Positions 8,058 to 15,961 of a stretch of 64,000 nucleotides of DNA are shown one piece after another. A program made the translations under genes and the position numbers. A model generated the notes under the pieces. That model worked only from the letters and a program-made list of their open reading frames with translations, did no database searches and had not been told where the DNA came from. This DNA comes from DASXRA01 sp036506155 (GTDB taxonomy: Bacteria; Actinomycetota; Actinomycetes; Mycobacteriales; Jatrophihabitantaceae). The stretch lies in NCBI GenBank assembly GCA_036506155.1, contig DASXSF010000149.1, forward strand, positions 1 to 64,000, given 5' to 3'. Numbering within the stretch: the first letter of the stretch is position 1; every line of letters starts with the position of its first letter.

Positions 8058-8720
8058 TCACACGCTGCGGTGCAGTGGCTCGGGATGCTGTCCGGTGACG
8101 ATGAACACGATCCGCTGTGCGACCGACACCGCGTGGTCGGCATACCGCTCGTAGTAGCGGCCGATCAAGGTCATGTCGATGGCGGCCTCGAGGCTGTGCG
8201 ACCAATGCGGGGCCAGCAGCAGCGTGAACAGCTTGCGGTGCAACGCGTCCATCGAGTCGTCCTCGGCCTCCACGGCCTCGGCCAGCTCGACGTCACGCCC
8301 CTCGATGACCTGTTGGACCTTGTCGACGAGCGACAGCGCGACGGTGCCCATCTGCGAGATGACGTCCCGCAGCTCGGGCGGCGTGGCGACCTCGGGAAAG
8401 CGCATCCGCGCCACCTTCGCGATGTGCCGTGCCAGGTCGCCCATTCGCTCCAGGTCGGCGGCGACGTGCAGCGTCGTGACGAGCACGCGCAGGTCCGTCG
8501 CCACCGGCTGCTGACGGGCGATCATCTGGAATGAGCGCTCTTCGAGCTGCTCGCGTAGCGCGTCGATCCGCGGATCGTCGGATATCACCCGCTCTGCCCC
8601 GGAGAGATCGCCGTCGAGCAGGGCGTTGGTGGCGCGCTCCATCGCGGCGCGCACCAGCTGGGTCATGGCTACGAGCGACTTGCCGATGTCGTCCAGCTCG
8701 TCGTGATAGATGTCACGCAT
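8058..8720 (-). CDS. phoU: phosphate signalling protein PhoU
   Basis: PhoU links the Pst phosphate transporter to the phosphate-sensing histidine kinase and damps signalling when phosphate is plentiful. The 220 residues form two tandem three-helix PhoU repeats, each with its (E/D)xxxD metal-binding motif (ALREQLEERSFQMIA... and ...DLERMGDLARHIAKVA; second repeat ...YYERYADHAVSVAQR). It is divergent from senX3-regX3, its functional partners, and convergent with gpmA. The start ATG is only 6 nt from a TACGCT -10 box, so the mRNA may be leaderless. Confidence 0.94.
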   Translation of the reverse strand: MRDIYHDELDDIGKSLVAMTQLVRAAMERATNALLDGDLSGAERVISDDPRIDALREQLEERSFQMIARQQPVATDLRVLVTTLHVAADLERMGDLARHIAKVARMRFPEVATPPELRDVISQMGTVALSLVDKVQQVIEGRDVELAEAVEAEDDSMDALHRKLFTLLLAPHWSHSLEAAIDMTLIGRYYERYADHAVSVAQRIVFIVTGQHPEPLHRSV

Positions 8721-8726
8721 GCTCGA

Positions 8727-8732
8727 AGCGTA
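8727..8732 (-). promoter_or_regulatory. -10 box TACGCT of phoU (leaderless)
   Basis: On the minus strand TACGCT is followed by six bases and the phoU ATG at 8720. It fits TAnnnT. A possible PHO box lies about 32 bp upstream. Confidence 0.5.
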
Positions 8733-8763
8733 GTTACACAGCGACGAGCATGGTTGTCGGGAG

Positions 8764-8791
8764 GTTAACGCTGGGCGGCCGGCCCGTGAAC
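8764..8791. promoter_or_regulatory. possible PHO box between phoU and senX3
   Basis: On the minus strand GTTCAC (8791-8786) and GTTAAC (8769-8764) begin 22 bp apart, two 11-bp PHO repeat units. The unit between them is degenerate (GGCCGCCCAGC). Streptomyces PhoP binds 11-nt direct repeats starting GTTCAC, and phoU-phoR is a known PhoP target region. The site lies between the divergent -10 boxes at 8727 and 8839, so it could serve both promoters. The assignment rests on only two recognisable units. Confidence 0.4.
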
Positions 8792-8838
8792 TCCAGGCCG
8801 CAGCACCTGGCTCGCCAGGCAGCGCATCCTAGCGCCCG

Positions 8839-8844
8839 TACCAT
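8839..8844 (+). promoter_or_regulatory. -10 box TACCAT of senX3 (leaderless)
   Basis: TACCAT is followed by seven bases and GTG 8852. The spacing suits a leaderless mRNA and decides the senX3 start over GTG 8786, which lies within the possible PHO box. Confidence 0.5.
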
Positions 8845-8851
8845 CGCGTGT

Positions 8852-10033
8852 GTGGCGGTTATTGCCGGCTGCGCGATCGCGGTCGCGCTGCTGCTCGGCG
8901 CGGCGATCGGTTGGTGGGTCGCCCGTCGCCGGGCACTGCCCGCGAGCCCCCCGCAACCGCCCAAATACCGTTCGACGCTGCCGGACCAGCTGATCGAAGT
9001 ACTCGGCCACGGTGTGGTCGTCGTCGGCCGCGACGAACGCGTCATGCTGGTCAATCCGGCGGCACGGGCCATGGGTGTGCTGTCCGGTGACCATATCGCC
9101 TTCGACGAGCTGAGCCGCCTGGTGCGGGCGGCCACCGACCGTGGAGTGCCCGTTCACGGGGCCGTCGATCTGCCGATGGGCCGGCTGGGCCGCGAGCCTA
9201 TCGCCCTGTCGGTAACCGCGGTGCCCCTGCCGGACGCACACGACGATCAGCGCATCGGGGCGCTGGCCCTCCTGCTCGACGACGTGACCGAGGTGCGGCG
9301 CCTCGAGGCAGTGCGCCGCGACTTCGTTGCCAACGTCTCGCACGAGCTGAAGACGCCCGTCGGCGCGCTGACCCTGCTGGCTGAGGCAGTACTGGACGCC
9401 GCCGACGATGCCGAGGCGGTCCAGCGCTTTGCCGGCCGGATGCAGCACGAGAGCGCACGGCTCGGCAGACTGGTGCGAGAGCTGATCGAACTGTCCCGGC
9501 TGCAGGGTGCCGAGCCGCTGCCCGGCAACGACAGGGTTCTGGTGAGTGCGCTGCTCGGCGAGGCCCAGGACCGCACGCGGCTCGCCGCCGAGAAGGCCGG
9601 CATCAGCGTCGTGGTTCGCTACGCCGACGACCTGGTCGTGCGCGGTAACGAGACCCAGCTCACCATGGCCATCACCAATCTCGTCGACAACGCCATCGCC
9701 TACAGCCCGCGGGGTACTCGGGTGGCCGTCAGCGCGCGGGCGGCCGACGGCCACGTCGACATTTCGGTGAGCGACCAGGGAATCGGCATCGCCGAGACCG
9801 AGCTGCCCCGGGTATTCGAGCGGTTCTACCGAGTCGATCAAGCGCGGTCGCGGGCCACCGGCGGCACCGGGCTGGGCCTCGCAATCGTGAAGCACGTGGC
9901 TAACAACCACGGCGGCAGCGTCTCGGTATGGAGCGTTCCTGGTGCAGGCTCTACATTCACCATTCGGTTGCCTGCCGTTCACCGGACCCAGGCATCGTCC
10001 GAGCGGGAGACTCTGGCGAGGGAGGCCGTGTGA
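8852..10033 (+). CDS. senX3: phosphate-responsive sensor histidine kinase
   Basis: SenX3 autophosphorylates on histidine and donates the phosphate to RegX3 under phosphate limitation. From GTG 8852 it has 393 residues. These are one N-terminal membrane helix (residues ~2-22), a PAS domain (~45-135, with GVVVVGRDERVMLVNPAARAMG), a HisKA domain with NVSHELKTPVGAL (phospho-His at residue 164) and an ATPase domain with NLVDNAIAYSPRG, DQGIGI and ATGGTGLGLAIVKHVA. GTG 8786 would add 22 residues. The gene is divergent from phoU. A 108-bp gap to regX3 holds a dispersed 58-bp repeat. Confidence 0.94.
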   Translation: MAVIAGCAIAVALLLGAAIGWWVARRRALPASPPQPPKYRSTLPDQLIEVLGHGVVVVGRDERVMLVNPAARAMGVLSGDHIAFDELSRLVRAATDRGVPVHGAVDLPMGRLGREPIALSVTAVPLPDAHDDQRIGALALLLDDVTEVRRLEAVRRDFVANVSHELKTPVGALTLLAEAVLDAADDAEAVQRFAGRMQHESARLGRLVRELIELSRLQGAEPLPGNDRVLVSALLGEAQDRTRLAAEKAGISVVVRYADDLVVRGNETQLTMAITNLVDNAIAYSPRGTRVAVSARAADGHVDISVSDQGIGIAETELPRVFERFYRVDQARSRATGGTGLGLAIVKHVANNHGGSVSVWSVPGAGSTFTIRLPAVHRTQASSERETLAREAV

Positions 10034-10037
10034 GCTT

Positions 10038-10147
10038 GAGCAAGGTGGAGCCGTGACCGAGCATCGCAGTGTCGTCGCGCCGGGCCGAGCAGCACAGGTC
10101 ACGGCAGCGATGAGCCGACGGGCTACGAGCAAGGTGGAACCGTGACC
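10038..10147 (+). repeat. 58-bp dispersed element, copy 1, within a 21-bp direct duplication before regX3
   Basis: The element proper (10048-10105) matches 34146-34203 at 52 of 58 positions by my count. It lies within a duplication: GAGCAAGGTGGAGCCGTGACC at 10038-10058 recurs with one change at 10127-10147, where it holds the RBS and GTG start of regX3. The duplicated GTG at 10053 opens a 30-codon frame (VTEHRSVVAP...) whose TGA overlaps the regX3 start as GTGA. The structure looks like an insertion that copied the regX3 start region. Confidence 0.75.
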
Positions 10148-10822
10148 CGCGTACTGGTCGTCGAGGACGAGGAGTCCTTCTCGGACGCGCTGTCGTACAT
10201 GTTGCGGCGCGAGGGTTACGAGGTCGCCGTCGCGGCAACTGGCCCGGAGGCGTTGGCGCTCTACGACCGCAGCGGCGCCGACCTTGTGCTGCTCGACCTG
10301 ATGCTGCCGGGGCTGTCCGGTACCGAGGTGTGCCGATCACTGCGGCAGCGCTCGAACGTCCCGATCATCATCGTCACTGCGCGGGACAGCGAGGTCGACA
10401 AGGTCGTCGGACTCGAACTTGGCGCGGACGACTATGTCACCAAACCGTTCTCGTCACGTGAACTGGTCGCCCGGATCCGCGCGGTGCTGCGCCGCGGCGG
10501 CGACACAGACGACCTGGTGGCCAGCGCCCTCGAGGCGGGGCCGGTCCGCATGGACGTCGAGCGGCACACCGTCGCCGTCGACGGCGAAACCGTCTCCCTG
10601 CCGTTGAAAGAGTTCGACCTGCTGGAGTTGCTGCTGCGCAACGCCGGCCGGGTGCTGACTCGCGGCCAGCTGATCGACCGCGTATGGGGAGCGGATTACG
10701 TCGGCGACACCAAGACGCTGGACGTCCACGTCAAGCGGCTGCGCTCCAAGATCGAACCGGACCCGGCCAACCCCAAGTACCTCGTAACGGTCAGGGGCCT
10801 GGGCTACAAGTTCGAAGCTTGA
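10142..10822 (+). CDS. regX3: response regulator, OmpR/PhoB family
   Basis: RegX3 binds DNA when phosphorylated by SenX3 and controls phosphate and other stress genes. The 226-residue protein has a receiver domain with acidic DEE near residue 9, the phospho-acceptor Asp in LVLLDLMLPG (~51) and Lys in TKPFS (~101). A winged-helix domain follows (LKEFDLLELLLRNAGRVLTRGQLIDRVWG ... DVHVKRLRSKIE, shown by these two anchors). GTG 10142 follows AAGGTGGA. It is convergent with the Cys-rich gene, with a 20-bp-stem hairpin between them. Confidence 0.95.
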   Translation: MTRVLVVEDEESFSDALSYMLRREGYEVAVAATGPEALALYDRSGADLVLLDLMLPGLSGTEVCRSLRQRSNVPIIIVTARDSEVDKVVGLELGADDYVTKPFSSRELVARIRAVLRRGGDTDDLVASALEAGPVRMDVERHTVAVDGETVSLPLKEFDLLELLLRNAGRVLTRGQLIDRVWGADYVGDTKTLDVHVKRLRSKIEPDPANPKYLVTVRGLGYKFEA

Positions 10823-10860
10823 CCGTGAGTCCGCCCGCCGGCGCCCCGTGCCGCGTGATT

Positions 10861-10911
10861 GCGTGATCTTGGACTTGTGGCTGAATATTGACCACAAGTC
10901 CAAGATCACGC
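10861..10911. repeat. perfect inverted repeat, 20-bp arms, 11-nt loop, between convergent genes
   Basis: GCGTGATCTTGGACTTGTGG (10861-10880) is the exact reverse complement of 10892-10911, around the loop CTGAATATTGA. A second, imperfect copy is at 19295-19343. Both copies sit between convergent gene pairs, so bidirectional transcription termination is plausible. No T-run follows, and the sequence conservation between copies suggests a dispersed palindromic element. It is followed at 10913-10929 by a copy of the GCGAACGCTCATCGC motif. Confidence 0.9.
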
Positions 10912-10946
10912 GCCGCGAACGCTCATCGCGTCGTTGTCAGTCGTTG

Positions 10947-11756
10947 TCAGTCGGGGTCGGTTGCCGGGAGCTTGCGGGCGGCCACCGTGGCGGGGTGTTC
11001 AGCGAGAAGGCCGCGTTCAAGTCGCTCGGCGCACAGCCGGGCCAGCTCGTCGTACGCCTTCTGGCCGATCAGCTCGGTCAGCTCCGGCGCGTAGGAGACG
11101 TACAACGGCTCGCCGGCGGTGTGCGCATCCGGCGACGAGGTGCACCACCAGTGCAGGTCGTGCCCACCTTCACCCCAGCTGCGCCGGTCGAACTCCGACA
11201 CCGTCGAGACGAGGATGCGTGTTCCGTCCGGGCGGTCCACCCAGTCCTGCGACCGGCGAATGGGCAACTGCCAGCAGACCTCGGGCTTCGTCTCGAGCGG
11301 ATGCCGCCCGGTGCGCAGCGCGTACGCGTGCAGCGCGCAGCCGGCGCCGCCCGCGAAATCCGGCCGGTTGAGGAAGATGCAGGCGCCGTCGACCACCCGG
11401 GTGCGCCGCCGGTTTTCGTCGTCGCCGACGCTGTCCTTCTCGACGATGTCCAGCTTGCCGTTCTTGGTCTGCGCGCGCCTGCGGTATTGCCAGTCGGCGG
11501 AACTGAGCCGCTCGGCGAACCGGCGCACGCGCTTCTCGTCGGCCTTGTCGGAGAAGAACGCTCCGTGGCTGCAGCACCCGTCGTCGGCCCGTCCTTCGAC
11601 GACGCCGCGGCAGCCGCGTCCGAAGATGCACGCCCAGCGCGAGCACAGCCAGGTGAGGTCGGCGCGGACCCAGTGCTCGGCGTCTGCAGGATCGGGGAAC
11701 TCCACCCAATCGCGAGTGAAGTCGAGTGGCGTCTCAGGGGACTGCGCTGACAGCAC
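10947..11756 (-). CDS. conserved Cys-rich protein of unknown function (YkgJ/DUF3109-like)
   Basis: A 269-residue soluble protein with scattered conserved cysteines: WLCSRWACIFGRGCRG (residues ~36-51), DGCCSHG (~60), GACIFLN (~124), CALHAYALRTG (~140) and EVCWQLPI (~160). Such clusters in YkgJ-like proteins are thought to bind zinc or an iron-sulfur centre. No catalytic motif is recognisable. The gene keeps its place between regX3 and ppx, as Rv0493c does in M. tuberculosis. It is convergent with regX3 and divergent from ppx. I do not recognise a function. Confidence 0.8.
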   Translation of the reverse strand: MLSAQSPETPLDFTRDWVEFPDPADAEHWVRADLTWLCSRWACIFGRGCRGVVEGRADDGCCSHGAFFSDKADEKRVRRFAERLSSADWQYRRRAQTKNGKLDIVEKDSVGDDENRRRTRVVDGACIFLNRPDFAGGAGCALHAYALRTGRHPLETKPEVCWQLPIRRSQDWVDRPDGTRILVSTVSEFDRRSWGEGGHDLHWWCTSSPDAHTAGEPLYVSYAPELTELIGQKAYDELARLCAERLERGLLAEHPATVAARKLPATDPD

Positions 11757-11805
11757 GGGGGCAAGCCTACGGAATTCCGCGACCGGGCAACGCTAGGCGG
11801 ACCGA

Positions 11806-11811
11806 TATCCT
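11806..11811 (+). promoter_or_regulatory. -10 box TATCCT of ppx (leaderless)
   Basis: TATCCT is followed by eight bases and the ppx ATG at 11820, the same layout as at eleven other genes in the window. Confidence 0.55.
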
Positions 11812-11819
11812 CGCAAAGC

Positions 11820-12749
11820 ATGAGGCTCGGTGTTTTCGACGTCGGGTCGAACACCGTGCACCTGCTGGTGGTCGACGCCCATCGTGGTGCGCAACCGTCC
11901 CCCCAGCTGTCCCGAAAGAGCGTCCTGCGGTTGTCCGAACACATCGACAAACACGGCAACCTCGACCTCGAAGGCGCGGACGCTCTCGTCGGTGCCACGC
12001 TCGGTGCCCGTCGTCAGGCCGCCGAGCTCGGCTGCGACGAAGTGATCGCGTTCGCGACGTCCGCGGTACGCGACGCGGGCAACTGCGCCGCGGTGCTCGA
12101 ACGCGTTGCAACCGAGACCGGCGTGTCGCTATCGGTGCTGCCCGGCGACGAGGAGGCCCGGCTGACGTTCCTCGCGGTGCGCCGCTGGTTCGGGTGGAGC
12201 GCCGGGCGGCTGATCTGCCTGGATATCGGGGGCGGATCGCTGGAGCTGGCCGCCGGCGGGGACGAGGAGCCGGACCGCACCGCCTCCCTTCCGCTGGGCG
12301 CGAGTCGCCTGACGCGCGACTGGTTCGACGGCGACCCGCCGTCCAAGGGCGCGCTGGCACGGGCGCGTGAACACGTCGAGTCCGACCTCGCGGCGCCGGC
12401 CAAGAAGCTGCTCGAGGCCGGCACGCCGGACCGGGTCGTCGCGACCAGCAAGACGTTCCGCACGCTGGCCCGGCTCGCTGGCGCCGCACCGTCATCGGCC
12501 GGTCCGCGGGCCCGGCGGGAGCTCAGCCGCACCGGACTGCGCCAGGTCACGGCGTTCATCTCGCGGATGTCGTCCGTCGATCTTGCCGAGTTGGATGGTG
12601 TCAGCACCGGGCGGGCGGACCAGGTGCTGGCCGGCGCGGTGGTTGCTGCCGCGGCGATGGATGCGCTCGGCGTGACCGAAGCGGAGCTGTGCCCGTGGGC
12701 GCTGCGCGAAGGGGTCATTCTGCGTCGCCTCGATCAGCTGAGTCCGTGA
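11820..12749 (+). CDS. ppx: exopolyphosphatase / pppGpp phosphohydrolase family
   Basis: Ppx/GppA enzymes release phosphate from polyphosphate ends or convert pppGpp to ppGpp. The 309-residue protein has the sugar kinase/Hsp70-type ATPase fold: GVFDVGSNTVHLLVVD (phosphate 1), FATSAVRDAGN, CLDIGGGSLELA (phosphate 2) and LPLGASRLTRDW. It lacks the C-terminal HD domain of E. coli Ppx, as do the short mycobacterial enzymes. The stop overlaps the ATG of the next gene (TGATG). Its closeness to senX3-regX3 and phoU suits phosphate storage. Confidence 0.9.
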   Translation: MRLGVFDVGSNTVHLLVVDAHRGAQPSPQLSRKSVLRLSEHIDKHGNLDLEGADALVGATLGARRQAAELGCDEVIAFATSAVRDAGNCAAVLERVATETGVSLSVLPGDEEARLTFLAVRRWFGWSAGRLICLDIGGGSLELAAGGDEEPDRTASLPLGASRLTRDWFDGDPPSKGALARAREHVESDLAAPAKKLLEAGTPDRVVATSKTFRTLARLAGAAPSSAGPRARRELSRTGLRQVTAFISRMSSVDLAELDGVSTGRADQVLAGAVVAAAAMDALGVTEAELCPWALREGVILRRLDQLSP

Positions 12750-13573
12750 TGAGCAAGCGCGCGCTGCAGGCGGCAGCTACCAAGGTCGGACTCTCGACGG
12801 CTTCGGTGTATCCCGAGTCGACGGCGTCCGCGTTCGAGCTCGCGGCGAGGCTGGGCTATGACGGGGTCGAGGTCATGGTGTGGACGGATCCGATCAGCCA
12901 GGACCCGAAGGCTGTGCTGCGGCTGTCCGAACACTATGGCGTGCCGATCCTCGCCATCCACGCACCCTGCCTCATCGTGACGCAGCGCGTCTGGTCGACC
13001 GATCCATGGCTAAAGCTGGAAAAGGCGCAGTTCGCCGCGGAACTGCTCGGCGCACAGACCGTCGTGGTGCACCCGCCGTTTCTATGGCAGCGCGATTACG
13101 CGCGGCGGTTCCAGGCAGGCCTTTCCGAGATGGCGCAGCGGACAGAGGTCCGCTTCGCGGTCGAGAACATGTTCCCGTTGCGGGTGCGCGGCCGCGAGGT
13201 CTCGGCATACCAGCCGGGATGGGACGTCGTCCTTGGCGGCTATCGCCACTGCACGTTGGACGTCTCGCACGCGGCGGTGTCGCAGTCCGATGTCCTGGCG
13301 ATGCTGGAGGCGATGGACGGGCGTCTCGCGCACCTGCACATCGGCGACGGCACGGGTATCGGGCGCGACGAGCATCTGGTACCTGGACGCGGCACCCAGC
13401 CGTGCGCCGAGGTGCTCGAACGCATCGCCGGCAACGGCTTCGAGGGGCATGTGATCGTTGAGGTCAACACGCGCCGCGCAGTCGACCGGGCTGAACGCGA
13501 GGCAGATCTCGCCGAGGCGCTCGCCTACTGCCGGCTCAACCTTGTCGCACCGCCCGCTCTCAAGCACCGTTGA
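12749..13573 (+). CDS. sugar phosphate isomerase/epimerase-like TIM-barrel protein
   Basis: The 274-residue product has the xylose-isomerase-like/AP endonuclease 2 barrel: LGYDGVEVMVW, VPILAIHAPCLI, VVVHPPFLWQRDY, FAVENMF, CTLDVSHAAVSQ, LAHLHIGDGTG and a final HVIVEVNTR. His, Glu and Asp at strand ends (HPP, ENM, LDVSH, HIGD, EVN) are positioned as metal ligands. The substrate is unknown. It is translationally coupled to ppx (TGATG), like Rv0498 near ppx1 in M. tuberculosis. Confidence 0.87.
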   Translation: MSKRALQAAATKVGLSTASVYPESTASAFELAARLGYDGVEVMVWTDPISQDPKAVLRLSEHYGVPILAIHAPCLIVTQRVWSTDPWLKLEKAQFAAELLGAQTVVVHPPFLWQRDYARRFQAGLSEMAQRTEVRFAVENMFPLRVRGREVSAYQPGWDVVLGGYRHCTLDVSHAAVSQSDVLAMLEAMDGRLAHLHIGDGTGIGRDEHLVPGRGTQPCAEVLERIAGNGFEGHVIVEVNTRRAVDRAEREADLAEALAYCRLNLVAPPALKHR

Positions 13574-13603
13574 GCGGGAGAACGCCGTAGCCGCTGGCGC
13601 CGC

Positions 13604-13609
13604 TACCCT
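13604..13609 (+). promoter_or_regulatory. -10 box TACCCT of the proline dehydrogenase gene (leaderless)
   Basis: TACCCT plus six bases precede ATG 13616. No Shine-Dalgarno sequence is needed or well placed. Confidence 0.55.
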
Positions 13610-13615
13610 CAGGAC

Positions 13616-14566
13616 ATGCTGCGCTCGATGATCCTCGCCGCCTCACGCAACCGCGGCATCGAACGGCTCGTGTCGAACGCTCCGGTGTCGCGAGCCGTGG
13701 TGCGGCGCTTCGTGGGTGGCTCCGATCGGTCGGCTGCAGTTGGCGCCGCGAGTGCCCTGGTCGAGGACGCGCTGTACGTCACGCTCGACCACCTCGGCGA
13801 GGACACGACCGACGCCGAGCAGGCGGCTGCGATCGCCGATGAGTACGTCGCCCTGCTGGCCGCGTTGGACGGGGCGGGCCTGACCGAGCGGCTCGGCCCA
13901 CTGACCGCTCGCGCGGAGGTCAGCGTCAAGCTGAGCGCGATCGGGCAGGCGCTGCCCGGCGACGGCGAGAAGATCGCGCTCGAGCACGCCCGCCGCATCT
14001 GCGCGGCGGCGAGCGGGGTGGGCGCCACGGTCACCCTCGACATGGAGGACCACACCACCACCGACTCGACGCTCGCCACGCTCGTCGAATTGCGTGCCGA
14101 CTTCCCGGAGACGGCCGGCGTGCTCCAGTCCTACCTGCGGCGCACGGAAGGCGACTGCCGCGACCTCGCCGGCGTCGGCAGCCGTATCCGCCTCTGCAAG
14201 GGTGCCTACCAGGAGCCGGCGTCAGTGGCCTATCAGGATGAGCTCGACGTCGACCTCTCCTACATACGCTGTGCGAACATTCTGCTTGCCGGGCAGGGGT
14301 ATCCGATGTTCGCGACGCACGACCCGCGGCTGATCGAGATCGCGCGTGAGCGAGCCAAGTTCCACGGCAGGGGGCTGCAGGAGTTTGAGCTGCAGATGCT
14401 GTACGGAGTGCGGCCGGCCGAACAACAGCGACTGGCGCATGAAGGTCATGCCGTGCGCGTGTACGTTCCCTACGGCAGTGACTGGTACGGCTACCTGATG
14501 CGCAGGCTGGCTGAACGTCCGTCCAACCTCTCCTTCTTCCTGCGCTCCCTCGTGAGCAAGCGATGA
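13616..14566 (+). CDS. proline dehydrogenase
   Basis: Stand-alone monofunctional PRODH oxidises proline to 1-pyrroline-5-carboxylate with FAD and passes electrons to the quinone pool. The 316-residue beta/alpha barrel has VSVKLSAIG, TLDMEDHTT, YLRRTEGDC, RLCKGAYQEP, FATHDPRLIE and the C-terminal FELQMLYGVRP...RVYVPYG...WYGYLMRRLAERP, which holds the conserved YxxRRxxERP-type helix. Length fits the short bacterial form. Its ATGA overlap with the frame of proC makes a proline oxidation/synthesis pair. The two enzymes share the intermediate P5C. Confidence 0.93.
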   Translation: MLRSMILAASRNRGIERLVSNAPVSRAVVRRFVGGSDRSAAVGAASALVEDALYVTLDHLGEDTTDAEQAAAIADEYVALLAALDGAGLTERLGPLTARAEVSVKLSAIGQALPGDGEKIALEHARRICAAASGVGATVTLDMEDHTTTDSTLATLVELRADFPETAGVLQSYLRRTEGDCRDLAGVGSRIRLCKGAYQEPASVAYQDELDVDLSYIRCANILLAGQGYPMFATHDPRLIEIARERAKFHGRGLQEFELQMLYGVRPAEQQRLAHEGHAVRVYVPYGSDWYGYLMRRLAERPSNLSFFLRSLVSKR

Positions 14567-14598
14567 CCCCCAAGCATGGCGGACCGGGCCACCGACAC

Positions 14599-14718
14599 GA
14601 TGAGCGCTCGCGCGAAGAGCCCCGTCGCCGCGACGCCGCCCGCGCTGCAGGCGCGGAGCGGAGCCCCGGATCCACCCGAGCGAAGCGAGCGGTGGAGACA
14701 GGGATCCGCCCGGGCGGG
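14599..14718 (-). repeat. ~120-bp dispersed repeat, long copy 1, inside the 5' part of the proC frame
   Basis: Read on the minus strand it aligns end to end with 37545-37666 and 46544-46665: CCCGCCYGSGCGGATCC at one end, GGCTCCGC in the middle and TTCGCGCGAGCGCTCATC at the other. It lies between the ProDH stop (14566) and the first recognisable residues of ProC, and has no stop codon in the proC frame. The GTG start proposed for proC (14692) lies within it. Confidence 0.8.
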
Positions 14719-15510
14719 ATTGGAATCGTGGGTGGCGGCAAGATCGGCGAGGCGCTGCTCTCCGGGCTGCTGCGCGGCCACTACGCACGTGACGAGATGG
14801 TCGTCGTCGAGAAGCACCCGGAGCGCGCGGCCTACCTGACCGCCAAGCACGGAGTGTCCACAGTGGACGTCGCGACGGCGGCACAGGGTGCCCGCACGAT
14901 CCTTATTGCGGTCAAGCCACAGGACATCGAGGCGCTTCTTTCCGAACTCGCCCCGCACGTCGGCGCCTCGCACGTCGTCGTGTCGGTCGCGGCGGGGGTG
15001 ACGACGGCACACATCGAGGCGGCGCTCGGGGCCGAGGTGCCCGTGGTGCGGTGCATGCCGAACACGCCAGCCCTTGTGGACGAGGCGATGACGGCGATTT
15101 CAGCAGGCGTGCATGCGACGGAGGAGCACCTGGCCGTCGCGGAGAAACTCCTTGCAGCAGTGGGCAAAGTCGTTCGGGTTCCCGAGTCGCAACTGGATGC
15201 GGTCACCGCGTTGTCCGGCTCCGGGCCGGCGTACTTCTTCTACCTGGTAGAGGCGATGATCGACGCGGGGATCCTGCTCGGGCTGCCGCGCGCTCTGGCC
15301 GCCGAGCTGATCGTCCAGTCGGCCGTGGGCGCTGCCGTCATGCTGCGTGACTCCGGCGAGCACCCGGTGCAGCTGCGCGAGGCAGTCACGAGTCCGGGCG
15401 GCACGACGATCGCCGCGATCCGGGAGCTGGAAGTGCACGGTGTGCGCGCGGCGCTGCTCGCCGCCATCGAGGCCGCGGCTCTGCGCAGCGCCGAACTCGG
15501 TGCCGGCTAG
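14692..15510 (+). CDS. proC: pyrroline-5-carboxylate reductase
   Basis: ProC reduces P5C to proline with NAD(P)H, the last step of proline synthesis. From GTG 14692 it has 272 residues: a Rossmann N-terminus (GIGIVGGGKIGEALLSGLL), then AVKPQDIEALL, VRCMPNTPALV and the C-terminal dimer domain with SGSGPAYFF and TSPGGTT. The start is uncertain. The frame is open back to ATG 14563, which overlaps the ProDH stop (ATGA). The 43 added codons would be mostly the dispersed repeat at 14599-14718. Either way the first residues come from that repeat. The end overlaps the stop of the TetR fragment by 4 bp. Confidence 0.9.
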   Translation: METGIRPGGIGIVGGGKIGEALLSGLLRGHYARDEMVVVEKHPERAAYLTAKHGVSTVDVATAAQGARTILIAVKPQDIEALLSELAPHVGASHVVVSVAAGVTTAHIEAALGAEVPVVRCMPNTPALVDEAMTAISAGVHATEEHLAVAEKLLAAVGKVVRVPESQLDAVTALSGSGPAYFFYLVEAMIDAGILLGLPRALAAELIVQSAVGAAVMLRDSGEHPVQLREAVTSPGGTTIAAIRELEVHGVRAALLAAIEAAALRSAELGAG

Positions 15511-15953
15511 CGGGGCGACCTCGGCAGCAGGTCCGGATTGGTGGCGACAGCGCGGAGCCGGTGCAGCATGGCCCTGCGGGCGCGGGTGTAGACGCTGCGC
15601 TCGTCGAACAGCAGCGCGTCCTGGGTTGCGCGGGTGAACGCGTCGAGTTCGAACGCCAGCTGTCGCGGGTCGGCGTCCGCGGCCAGCTCGCCCAGGTCGC
15701 GAGCGGCGGCGACCGAGCGTTCCAGGTAGCGCTGCCAATCGCGATGCGCCGCAGCGACGGCGTCGCGGACCCGCCCGGGGCGCGCGTCGAACTCCGCGGT
15801 GACGGCCGCGAAGAAGCAGCCGCCCGGGAACACGCGGCTGCTCGCGTAGTCGAGCCAGCCGTCGCAGAGCCGCCAGAGCCGCCGTAGGCCGGCCGGTACG
15901 CGTCGGGCGGGCTCGATGACCTCGGCGACGAACACCTCACGGGCCCATTGCAC
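15507..15953 (-). pseudogene. TetR-family regulator missing its DNA-binding domain
   Basis: The 148 residues resemble the C-terminal ligand domain of a TetR regulator (DYASSRVFPGGCFFAAVTAEF, then an acidic helical part ending LLPRSPR, the first shown here only in part). The segment PGGCFFAA... is typical of one TetR subfamily. The N-terminal helix-turn-helix of about 50 residues is absent. Upstream, the sequence turns directly into the remnant of an unrelated gene on the other strand at about 15960. A deletion that removed both 5' ends explains this. The remaining frame might be translated but could not bind DNA. Confidence 0.65.
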
Positions 15954-15961
15954 GGTCGCGA

